From Candidatus Margulisiibacteriota bacterium (GTDB taxonomy: Bacteria; Margulisbacteria; Termititenacia; Termititenacales; Termititenacaceae), in NCBI GenBank assembly GCA_031267055.1, contig JAIRZV010000020.1:1-5229 (forward strand): a DNA stretch of 5,229 bases, in the 5' to 3' direction. This document shows, piece by piece, positions 1 to 5,229 of the stretch (positions are counted from its first letter, which is position 1; each line of letters opens with the position of its first letter). Both the position numbers and the translations under genes were made by a program. The notes beneath the pieces are model-generated. The model ran no database searches. It had not been told where the DNA came from and worked only from the letters and a program-made list of their open reading frames with translations.

Positions 1-191
1 ACCATTTCATTGACACCACTGCCGTGGCGACTGATGACCACGCCTTCAAAAATCTGTATTCTCTCTTTTTTCTTGTCGCCGACACCTTCAATAATGCGCT
101 GATGCACCTTGACAGTGTCACCCGCGCGGAAATTGCCGACGTCCGCTTTCTTTTGTTTATTCTCAATTTCCTGTATCACAGCGTTTTTCAT
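1..191 (-). CDS. rplS: 50S ribosomal protein L19, N-terminal part (gene runs off the left edge)
   Basis: L19 is a large-subunit ribosomal protein at the interface with the 30S subunit. The 63 residues visible, from ATG at 191-189, match the start of the family: a short charged N-terminal helix, then FRAGDTVKVHQRIIEG (about residues 21-36), then KERIQIFEGVVISRHGSGVNEM (about residues 42-63). The motifs GDTVKVH, RIQIFEGVVI and the R-GSG turn are hallmarks of L19. Family members are about 115 residues, so roughly half the protein is present. The start is supported by GGAG at 197-200, six bases before the ATG. It has its own promoter in the 94-base gap behind the radical SAM gene, so it is probably transcribed apart from the lipid A operon. 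L19 genes usually follow rpsP-rimM-trmD; that is not the arrangement here. The identification is firm. Confidence 0.96.
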   Translation of the reverse strand, partial: MKNAVIQEIENKQKKADVGNFRAGDTVKVHQRIIEGVGDKKKERIQIFEGVVISRHGSGVNEM

Positions 192-195
192 AATT

Positions 196-200
196 GCTCC
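196..200 (-). promoter_or_regulatory. Ribosome binding site of rplS
   Basis: Reading the minus strand, GGAGC lies at 200-196 and is followed by AATT and the ATG at 191. The spacing is within the normal range and it fixes the L19 start. No other start lies closer. Confidence 0.7.
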
Positions 201-222
201 ATTACTTAAAACAAGGGGAGTT

Positions 223-251
223 AGTTTATTATATTATTTTAGGGGTGTCAA
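223..251 (-). promoter_or_regulatory. Sigma70-type promoter for rplS
   Basis: On the minus strand a perfect -35 box TTGACA (251-246) is followed by a 17-base AT-rich spacer and a -10-like TAAACT (228-223; four of six matches to TATAAT). Transcription would start near 216, giving a leader of about 25 bases before the L19 ATG. A better-looking TATAAT (233-228) also lies in the spacer, but only 12 bases from the -35, too close for normal use with that box. The location in the only sizeable intergenic gap supports the call. The elements are seen in the sequence; activity is inferred. Confidence 0.65.
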
Positions 252-257
252 CGCGCG

Positions 258-281
258 AAAATTTCTGTTTTAGCGCAGAAA
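258..281 (-). terminator. Weak terminator-like hairpin after the radical SAM gene
   Basis: Four bases past the TAG stop (288-286), the minus strand reads TTTCTG (281-276), an 8-base loop, CAGAAA (267-262) and then TTTT (261-258). The 6-bp stem can gain two G-U pairs at its base, but it is AT-rich and the T run is short, so termination would be partial at best. A competing hairpin in the same stretch pairs GCGC at 273-276 with GCGC at 253-256 and AAAA with TTTT inside it. It is listed because it sits at the expected end of the operon, just before the rplS promoter. Confidence 0.3.
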
Positions 282-285
282 CCGG

Positions 286-1989
286 CTATAAACCAGCCGC
301 TTTGTATTCTTTCCGCAAATAACTTTTCGGCACGAGTGTATGGATATTGTCCCACGGCAATTCTTTGTCAACATCCATCGCCTGCAAAAAATCCTCTAGC
401 TTGCAAGCGCATTGCGCCAGAGCCTGCAGCCAGCGGTCGTATCTAAAATGCTCCTGCCAGGCGTCGTAACGGCAGCCCAAGCGGTACGCCGCTAAAATAA
501 CCGCGCCGATTTCGCGTCCCGAGCGGCTCAAAACCGCCTCTATCGCCGAGGATTCCGCCTGATGATAACGGAATTGCACGCGGCGCGAATGGAGATTTTG
601 CTTGATCAAATTCTGTTTGCGCTTGATCTCCTCCGGCGGATTTACCGCCGCCCATTGAAAAGGCGTGTGCGCCTTGGGCACAAAATTGGACACGCTGATC
701 GTCAGGGTGAAATTTTTAGTCTGCCGGTTGGCGTCCAGAATTTTTTCCGCCAGCGCCGGTATGGCCAGCACATCAGCGTCGGTCTCGCCGGGCAGGCCGA
801 GAATAAAATACAATTTCAACGAACGAATACCGCTGTCGATGGCGATACGCGCGGCCTGCAAAATATTTTCCTCGGTCATTTCTTTGTGAATAATGTCGCG
901 CAGGCACTGCGTGCCGGCCTCTGGCGCGATAGTCACGGTACTGCGGCGGACTTTTTGCGTCTCGGACAGCAATTTCGCGGAAATGCTCTCGGTACGCAAA
1001 GACGGCAGAGAAATATTTATTTTTCTCTCGACGTATTTTTGATTGAGCGCGCAGACCAGCGCCTCGATCTGCGGATAATCTGTCGCGGTCAGGGACAGCA
1101 AAGAAATTTCCGCATAACCGCTCTCCAGCAGGCCGCTCTCCGCGTCGCGCAAAATATCCTCCAGCGAGCGCGGGCGCAAAGGCCGCCAGGTAAAACCCGC
1201 CTGACAAAAACGACAGCCGTGCAGACAGCCGCGCATGATCTCCAAAACCAGACGATTGTGCACCGTGTCTATGTAGGGAATTATAGTCTTGACCGGATTA
1301 TTCAACCGGCGCAAATCTTTAATATAATTTTTCGCCGTCTTATTCCGCAACGCCGGAATATAAATGCCGTCGCGCGGCAAAGCGGCCAGATATTCCAGCT
1401 TGGCCGAACGCGGTAGTTTTTTAAAACTCGGCTCGGCCAGCGCGCGTAAAAAATCCTCGAATAATTCCTCGCCTTCGCCAATCAGCGCAACATCCAAAAA
1501 ATCCGCCAGCGGCTCGGGATTGAAAGCACAGGGACCGCCAGCAAAAATCAACGGATCATTTTCGCCGCGCTCTTTGGCCAGCAAAGGAATTTGCGCGCGG
1601 TCTAGAAACAAAAGCACATTGGTATAAGTCAGCTCGTGCTGCAGCGTAAAACCAACCGCGTCAAAATCTTTGACCGGCCGCCGTGACTCCAGCGCAAATA
1701 ACGGCCAGTCTTTTTTTTGTAAAGCCGCCAGCATATCGTCTTCCGGCAAAAAAGCGCGCTCCACCGCGGCCTCCGGCAAAGCATTGCCGCGGAAATACAG
1801 AATATTCAAACCCAGATTGGACATGCCAACTTCATATTTGTCGGGATAGCAAAGACAAACCCGAACATTTCGGCTCGGCTCATCAAGCCAGGCATCTGCT
1901 TTATAAATAGAATTTTCTTCCTGACCGATATACTGCGCCGGATTGCGCACCGCGCGTAATACTTTTTTTAATTCTTGCGTGTCCGGCAC
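286..1989 (-). CDS. Radical SAM protein of the TIGR03960 family, function unknown
   Basis: This is a 567-residue radical SAM enzyme. The [4Fe-4S] motif CxxxCxxC is at C255, C259 and C262 (RGCLHGCRFCQAG), with the radical SAM barrel continuing to about residue 450. The N-terminal 200 residues resemble the Rossmann-like, B12-binding-type domain of this family, with PDKYEVGMSNLG (49-60), GGPCAFNPEPLADF (151-164) and IGEGEE (170-175). I see no DxHxxG cobalamin motif, so B12 binding is unproven. The C-terminal segment (about 470-560: AESSAIEAVLSR, YDAWQEHF, LPWDNIHTLV) is typical of TIGR03960. In other bacteria this protein is paired or fused with a DUF2344 (TIGR03936) protein and lies near rng, rplU and rpmA; no partner is present here. 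The start is GTG at 1989, two bases after the lpxC stop and without a clear Shine-Dalgarno sequence, suggesting translational coupling. The family match NPAQYIG near residues 16-22 fits this start. The family is secure; the substrate is unknown. Confidence 0.88.
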   Translation of the reverse strand: MPDTQELKKVLRAVRNPAQYIGQEENSIYKADAWLDEPSRNVRVCLCYPDKYEVGMSNLGLNILYFRGNALPEAAVERAFLPEDDMLAALQKKDWPLFALESRRPVKDFDAVGFTLQHELTYTNVLLFLDRAQIPLLAKERGENDPLIFAGGPCAFNPEPLADFLDVALIGEGEELFEDFLRALAEPSFKKLPRSAKLEYLAALPRDGIYIPALRNKTAKNYIKDLRRLNNPVKTIIPYIDTVHNRLVLEIMRGCLHGCRFCQAGFTWRPLRPRSLEDILRDAESGLLESGYAEISLLSLTATDYPQIEALVCALNQKYVERKINISLPSLRTESISAKLLSETQKVRRSTVTIAPEAGTQCLRDIIHKEMTEENILQAARIAIDSGIRSLKLYFILGLPGETDADVLAIPALAEKILDANRQTKNFTLTISVSNFVPKAHTPFQWAAVNPPEEIKRKQNLIKQNLHSRRVQFRYHQAESSAIEAVLSRSGREIGAVILAAYRLGCRYDAWQEHFRYDRWLQALAQCACKLEDFLQAMDVDKELPWDNIHTLVPKSYLRKEYKAAGL

Positions 1990-1991
1990 TG

Positions 1992-2801
1992 TCAGGCCGC
2001 CAAAAATTCGCGGACAAATCTGTGATTAAAAACATGCCCGGATTTATAAACAAAAAACTCCGCTTGCGGCAACGCGCCAGCCGCCGCGATATCGCCGATG
2101 AAATCCAAAATTTTATGCCGCGCCAACTCGTCAGGGAAACGCAAAGCAGTGGAAAATCCTTTGTCAGAAATCACCACGGCGTTTTTGAGTGACGCGCCTT
2201 GCGCTCTGTTCTGCGCCAGCAGCCACTCGATCTCTTCCTGAAACCCGTAAGTCCGCGCCGGCGCGATGTATTGCGCGTAATCGTCCTGCGCCGCGTCAAA
2301 ACTGCTCAGGTCTGTCTGTGCCTGCGGATTGTTGTAATCCAGCAAAAAATTTACCTTAAAATTTTCGGCCGGCAGCGCCAGAATAAATTTCCCGTCGGCG
2401 ACTAATTTTTGCGGCGCGGCAATTTTTAAAAGCCGCTTGGGTTTGTCCTGTTCCTGAAAACCGGCGGCCAAAATTTGCTCCACTATAAATTTAGCCGAGC
2501 CGTCTTTGATCGGCGCTTCCTCGCCGTCGATCTCGATCAGCGCATTGTCCACGCCCAGTCCGACCAGAGCGGAAACCAAATGCTCCACAGTCTGCACCGA
2601 ACTGCCGTCGGGGAAAAGCACCGCAGTGCCGCGCTCCTCGCCGCGCACATTGGTGTAAATATATTTGCTGGTCAGTGTCGAACTGCGAAAAATCAAGCCG
2701 CTGTCCGCCGACAACGGCGAAATAATTACTTCCGCAAATTTAGCCGTGTGAATGCCGTAGCCGTTGAAGACGATTTGCCGCGCCAGTGTTTTTTGTTTCA
2801 T
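1992..2801 (-). CDS. lpxC: UDP-3-O-acyl-N-acetylglucosamine deacetylase
   Basis: LpxC is a cytoplasmic zinc hydrolase that removes the acetyl group from UDP-3-O-acyl-GlcNAc, the committed step of lipid A synthesis; its product is the substrate of LpxD. The protein has 269 residues, a little shorter than the E. coli enzyme (about 305). All key residues are visible: E73 and H74 in TVEHL (catalytic base and zinc ligand), H229 and D233 in ELARHKILD (the other two zinc ligands), K230, and H256 in SGHVFNH (the general acid). Other family signatures are GYGIHTAKFAEVIISP (14-29), DGSSVQTVEHLVSAL (65-79), DGEEAPIKDGSA (92-103) and IAPARTYGF (179-187). The active site therefore appears intact. The ATG at 2801 follows the upstream gene by 21 bases and has no good Shine-Dalgarno sequence (only GCGGT directly before it). 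An extended -10 promoter element and a palindrome lie right before the start. The next gene begins two bases after the TGA stop. Confidence 0.97.
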   Translation of the reverse strand: MKQKTLARQIVFNGYGIHTAKFAEVIISPLSADSGLIFRSSTLTSKYIYTNVRGEERGTAVLFPDGSSVQTVEHLVSALVGLGVDNALIEIDGEEAPIKDGSAKFIVEQILAAGFQEQDKPKRLLKIAAPQKLVADGKFILALPAENFKVNFLLDYNNPQAQTDLSSFDAAQDDYAQYIAPARTYGFQEEIEWLLAQNRAQGASLKNAVVISDKGFSTALRFPDELARHKILDFIGDIAAAGALPQAEFFVYKSGHVFNHRFVREFLAA

Positions 2802-2807
2802 ACCGCA

Positions 2808-2815
2808 ATTATAAC
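2808..2815 (-). promoter_or_regulatory. Extended -10 promoter element before lpxC
   Basis: The minus strand carries TATAAT at 2813-2808, preceded by TGT, which makes a perfect TGnTATAAT extended -10 (2816-2808). No convincing -35 is found at 16 to 18 bases upstream (ACGGAA at 17), which is tolerable for extended -10 promoters. Only six bases, TGCGGT, separate the -10 from the lpxC ATG, so the expected transcription start is at or next to the A of the ATG. The element overlaps one arm of the palindrome at 2809-2828. It could also be a chance match in an AT-rich gap. Confidence 0.45.
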
Positions 2816-2828
2816 AGCACTGTTATAA
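2809..2828. repeat. Perfect 20-bp palindrome, possible operator
   Basis: Arms TTATAACAG (2809-2817) and CTGTTATAA (2820-2828) are perfect inverted copies of 9 bp around a 2-base centre CA. It covers the stop codon of the upstream gene (2825-2823), most of the 21-base gap and most of the -10 element of lpxC. A site of this size and symmetry fits a dimeric repressor blocking the promoter. As RNA it could form an 8-bp hairpin with a 4-base loop, but no T run follows, so it is not a classic intrinsic terminator. I do not recognise the motif as the site of a specific regulator. Confidence 0.6.
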
Positions 2829-3551
2829 AATTCCGTTAATCGTCATCGAGAGCACACCGCAAAAAGGATGCACATCGTCGTTTTTACCATCATCGTCTAT
2901 ATCAGCTGTGGAATTACGCGCCAGATTGATCGCCATGAGACTGAAGTACATATTATTGGTTGTGTAAAGGCGCAAACCAAAATTAAGGTTGTATTTGTTG
3001 TCTTCATAAGCCAGCGCGTCCGCCACCCAGGAAACTTTTTCGCTGGTGAACAGCTCACCGCCAACCAGCATCGAAGCCTGTACCTCTCCTTTTGGCTCAA
3101 TGTAGCGGCCGGCGGCGCCCATGCTGAGCGAATGTCCGCCCACAAACTTTTTGGTCACCACCATAAATACACTGGGATATTCCCGAAACGCATAAGTTCC
3201 TTTGGACGAAAGATTTTCCCAGCCAAAAGCCACCAGCATTGGATCATCTTCGTCCCGCATCGAGCCGTACCATTTGGCATTGCTAAAAAGCCCTTCGCGC
3301 TCACTGCGGCCGCCGAAAGTCAGCTCCAGCCACTCCGACCAGCCCAGACCAATATTGTATCTCCAATGCGCCGGATCATCGAGGTCCGCTGTTTTTCCAG
3401 CGGCAAAAGCGGAAAGCCCCATATTCCATTCCTGATAACGCAAAGCTTCAGCGTTGGGCACCATAATATAGCCGCTGGAGCCGGTCAGCGTGCGTCCGCC
3501 CGCCCAAATCAACACAGGGAAAAACACCGCGCCGAACAAAAGTTTTTTCAT
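2823..3551 (-). CDS. Secreted, probably outer-membrane beta-barrel protein of unknown function
   Basis: This 242-residue protein starts with a typical Sec signal peptide: MKK, a hydrophobic stretch to about residue 16, and a plausible cleavage after A17. The rest alternates polar and hydrophobic residues and is rich in G, Y, W and F, as in outer-membrane barrels (for example NIGLGWSEWLELTFGGRS at 66-83, YNLNFGLRLYTTNNMYFSLMAINLA at 187-211). The opening TGSSGYIMVPNAEALRYQEWNMGLS (23-47) loosely recalls the N-terminus of YjbH-like barrels (G-G-x-x-x-P-x-A-E), but this is only a resemblance. Near the C-terminus D217, D219, D221-G and D225 form a DxDxDGxxxD calcium-binding-type loop. The last residue is Leu, not the Phe often ending barrel proteins. 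The ATG at 3551 has GGGGG four bases upstream. It lies 14 bases after the glycosyltransferase and 21 before lpxC, so it belongs to the envelope operon. No function can be assigned. Confidence 0.8.
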   Translation of the reverse strand: MKKLLFGAVFFPVLIWAGGRTLTGSSGYIMVPNAEALRYQEWNMGLSAFAAGKTADLDDPAHWRYNIGLGWSEWLELTFGGRSEREGLFSNAKWYGSMRDEDDPMLVAFGWENLSSKGTYAFREYPSVFMVVTKKFVGGHSLSMGAAGRYIEPKGEVQASMLVGGELFTSEKVSWVADALAYEDNKYNLNFGLRLYTTNNMYFSLMAINLARNSTADIDDDGKNDDVHPFCGVLSMTINGIL

Positions 3552-3565
3552 AAAACCCCCAGAGT

Positions 3566-4708
3566 CTACTTTAAACTATTATATAATATTTCCAGTCTTT
3601 TGGTAATAGCCGAATTCAGAAAAGACTTTTTGGCGTTCTGCGCCGCGCCGTCCGCCAAACGCCGCAACTCCGCCGGAGCGTTCAGCAGGTCAATAACTTT
3701 TTGGCTAAAAACCGCCAAATCGTCTGGCACCAAATAGCCGTCAACGCCGTTCTCGATCATCTGGGACACGCCGCGCGCGTCGATCGCCACAGCCGGTTTG
3801 CCGCAGGCTTTGGCTTCAGAAATCACCAGTCCTTGTGTCTCCGTCTTGCTGGCGCAGACAAAAAGATCGCCAGCTTTGAGATAATCATAGACCCGCGCGC
3901 GCTCCACGCGGCCGGTAAAGATAACTCTGTCGGCAATCTTCAAATCAGCCGCCAGTTTTTTGAGCGCGGCTTCTAGCGGGCCAAACGCCACGATCATCAA
4001 ACGCGCCGCCGGAACATTTGCGGAAACTTTTTGGAACATCTTCAGCAGGAACTCGATATTTTTTTCTTTGGACAAACGGCCGCAGTACATCAACAGCAAA
4101 GTGTCCGGCGTCAGGCCGTATTTTTCCCGAATACCCTGCGGATCAGCTTTTTGCACGGCCGTGTCGTCCACGCCGGTCGGCAGAGCTTCGATACGCTGTG
4201 TGACACCGTACTCCTGCCGCAAAATATTCTGGACTATCGCGGTCGGCGTGATGATGAGATCGCAACGGCGGCAAAAATTTTTAATCAGGCCGATCAAAAC
4301 CGGCCGGCTGATGAAACGCGGCAGTGGCACAAAATGCAGATAATCCGTGAACAGCGTGTGAAAATGATAAACGAACGGGATTTTCATTTTTTTGGCGATA
4401 TGCCGCGCCAAAAACCCAAGCTGATACGGTGAATGTGAATGAATAATGTCCGGTTTATTTTCGCGCAACCATTTGCCGAAACCGCGCTTGCCTGGGAGCG
4501 CCAGCCGGAAACCCGGATACAGCCGCGTGCCCAGCGACGGGAAACGCAACACGTGATATACGTCATCGTCTTGAAAATCAGGATACCACGGCGCGATTAC
4601 GGTCACTTCATGGCCAAGCGCGGCCAGACCACGGGCATAGGTGTCCACTGAAACTGTCACGCCACTCAAATACGGCTTGAAAGATTCTGTATACAGATGA
4701 ATTTTCAT
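3566..4708 (-). CDS. GT4-family glycosyltransferase, likely acting on a membrane glycolipid
   Basis: A 380-residue retaining glycosyltransferase with two Rossmann domains (GT-B fold, GT4). The N-terminal acceptor domain has YTESFKPYLSGVTVSV (6-21), HSHSPYQLGFLAR (90-102) and YHFHTLFTDYLHFVP (114-128). The C-terminal nucleotide-sugar domain has GRLSKEKN (210-217), FTGRV (264-268) and the E-x7-E motif at E290 and E298 (TETQGLVISEA). These resemble bacterial diacylglycerol alpha-glucosyltransferases (MGS type) more than LPS-core or PimB-type enzymes, so a glycolipid acceptor is likely, but acceptor and sugar cannot be proved from sequence. No membrane helix is evident; peripheral attachment at the cytoplasmic face is expected. 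I choose the ATG at 4708, with AGGAG at 4718-4714 five bases before it and an ATGA overlap with the lpxD stop. A GTG at 4714 would add two residues but abuts the Shine-Dalgarno sequence. The stop is TAG. Confidence 0.87.
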   Translation of the reverse strand: MKIHLYTESFKPYLSGVTVSVDTYARGLAALGHEVTVIAPWYPDFQDDDVYHVLRFPSLGTRLYPGFRLALPGKRGFGKWLRENKPDIIHSHSPYQLGFLARHIAKKMKIPFVYHFHTLFTDYLHFVPLPRFISRPVLIGLIKNFCRRCDLIITPTAIVQNILRQEYGVTQRIEALPTGVDDTAVQKADPQGIREKYGLTPDTLLLMYCGRLSKEKNIEFLLKMFQKVSANVPAARLMIVAFGPLEAALKKLAADLKIADRVIFTGRVERARVYDYLKAGDLFVCASKTETQGLVISEAKACGKPAVAIDARGVSQMIENGVDGYLVPDDLAVFSQKVIDLLNAPAELRRLADGAAQNAKKSFLNSAITKRLEILYNSLK

Positions 4709-5229
4709 TCCCACTCCTGCTGTTTGCCTTCGAGAGTTTTCAGTCTGTCGTATATTTCCGGCAATTTATTGTACAGCGCGCGGCGGCGCATAGCCACGCC
4801 GTAATCATCCGCGGTCGGCGTGCCGTAAATTTTGGAATTGGGCGGAATGTCGGTCAAAACCGAGGTCGAAGCGAAAATCACTGTGTTGCTGCCGATGCTG
4901 ATATTGTCACCCACACCGGCATTACCGGCCAGAACCACATTGTCGCCGAGCGTCGCGCTGCCGGCCACATTTGAGGAACCGGCCAGAATACAATTCTGGC
5001 CAATCTTTACGTTATGCCCAATATGCACTTTGTTGTCGATTTTGGTGCCCTGTCCAATGACAGTAGCAGAAATAGTCGCGCGGTCGACGCAGGAATTCGC
5101 GCCGATTTCCACATCGTCTTCAATAATAACTTTACCTTTTTGCGGCACTTTGCGCTGCCGGCCGTCCTTGTCCTGTATATAGCCAAAACCATCGGCGCCG
5201 ATCACAGCGTTGGCATGAATAATGCAGTT
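4705..5229 (-). CDS. lpxD: UDP-3-O-acyl-glucosamine N-acyltransferase, C-terminal part (gene runs off the right edge)
   Basis: LpxD transfers a 3-hydroxyacyl chain from acyl carrier protein to the 2-amino group of UDP-3-O-acyl-glucosamine in lipid A synthesis. The reading frame is open to the window end, giving 174 residues of a protein usually about 340 long. The N-terminal uridine-binding domain and first hexapeptide coils are missing. Visible are NCIIHANAVIGADGFGY (1-17), whose xxDGFGY motif distinguishes LpxD from LpxA, then left-handed beta-helix repeats (DDVEIGANSCVDRA, TVIGQGTKIDNKVHIGHNVKIG, and on to about 125), and a C-terminal helix (about 147-170) like the one that contacts acyl carrier protein. 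H72 in HIGHNVKIG matches the catalytic H239 of E. coli. The residue matching E. coli H276 appears to be N109. A GTG at 5205 is internal, not the true start. The stop TGA overlaps the next gene's ATG. Confidence 0.95.
   Translation of the reverse strand, partial: NCIIHANAVIGADGFGYIQDKDGRQRKVPQKGKVIIEDDVEIGANSCVDRATISATVIGQGTKIDNKVHIGHNVKIGQNCILAGSSNVAGSATLGDNVVLAGNAGVGDNISIGSNTVIFASTSVLTDIPPNSKIYGTPTADDYGVAMRRRALYNKLPEIYDRLKTLEGKQQEWE
4714..4718 (-). promoter_or_regulatory. Ribosome binding site deciding the glycosyltransferase start
   Basis: AGGAG at 4718-4714 lies inside the end of lpxD and precedes the ATG at 4708 by five bases. This spacing rules in the ATG and argues against the in-frame GTG at 4714, whose G is part of the site. 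With the ATGA overlap it indicates translational coupling to lpxD. Confidence 0.75.

Noticed and set aside
24..209. Plus-strand 61-codon frame at the left edge
   Set aside because: It is the reverse complement of the L19 start and of its ribosome binding site.
197..220. Possible pairing of CTCCCC (220-215, minus strand) with the GGAG ribosome binding site of rplS as a translational switch
   Set aside because: Only four or so base pairs over a 14-base loop, too weak to claim a riboregulator.
562..1416. Long open frame on the plus strand (284 codons) opposite the radical SAM gene
   Set aside because: It is antisense to a gene with a secure family match, its translation is rich in R and Q with no recognisable motif, and it has no convincing ribosome binding site. 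It follows from the codon bias of the real gene.
2809..2828. Palindrome before lpxC as an intrinsic terminator
   Set aside because: The stem is AT-rich and no T run follows on either strand; a promoter element overlaps it instead.
2868..3737. Long open frame on the plus strand (289 codons) opposite the barrel-like gene and the end of the glycosyltransferase gene
   Set aside because: It spans two minus-strand genes and their intergenic gap, and the translation shows no domain or signal. The minus-strand gene has a signal peptide and correct operon spacing, so this frame is a shadow.
4709..4714. GTG at 4714 as the glycosyltransferase start
   Set aside because: It is part of, or abuts, the AGGAG site; the ATG at 4708 has correct spacing and the ATGA overlap.
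5203..5205. GTG at 5205 as the start of a short acyltransferase
   Set aside because: The frame stays open to the window edge and the upstream residues NCIIHANA match LpxD, so the gene is cut by the window, not truncated.

Overview
The window carries one co-directional block of genes, all on the minus strand, so it is read from the right end to the left. It looks like chromosomal core sequence from a Gram-negative (diderm, lipid A-making) bacterium. The evidence is two Raetz-pathway lipid A genes (lpxD, lpxC), a signal-peptide protein that looks like an outer-membrane barrel, and a ribosomal protein gene. No phage, plasmid, transposon, tRNA, rRNA or CRISPR features are visible. The species cannot be named from this sequence. 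The mix (a TIGR03960-type radical SAM protein more familiar from Clostridia and deep-branching phyla, together with lipid A genes) would suit an uncultivated diderm lineage such as Margulisbacteria, Elusimicrobia or a relative, but that is a guess.

In order of transcription: (1) lpxD, 3' part only, entering from the right edge (5229-4705); (2) a GT4 glycosyltransferase whose ATG overlaps the lpxD stop as ATGA (4708-3566); (3) a secreted or outer-membrane protein of unknown function (3551-2823); (4) lpxC (2801-1992); (5) a TIGR03960-type radical SAM protein starting with GTG two bases after the lpxC stop (1989-286); (6) after a 94-base gap with a good sigma70-type promoter, the 5' part of rplS, ribosomal protein L19, leaving at the left edge (191-1). 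Gaps from (1) to (5) are -4, 14, 21 and 2 bases, so this is very likely one operon, possibly with an internal promoter just before lpxC.

Genes 1 to 4 fit an envelope module. LpxC makes the committed step of lipid A synthesis and LpxD adds the second acyl chain. The glycosyltransferase resembles enzymes that put sugars on diacylglycerol lipids, and the barrel-like protein would sit in the membrane being built. The radical SAM protein has no known role in this pathway and is attached to the operon's end, next to a ribosomal protein gene.

The least ordinary items are a perfect 20-bp palindrome that overlaps an extended -10 element directly before lpxC (predicting a regulated and possibly leaderless lpxC transcript), the radical SAM protein without its usual DUF2344 partner and without the C-terminal cysteine tail I would expect, and an LpxD in which the second active-site histidine appears to be asparagine. 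I found no clear evidence of a wholly new system.
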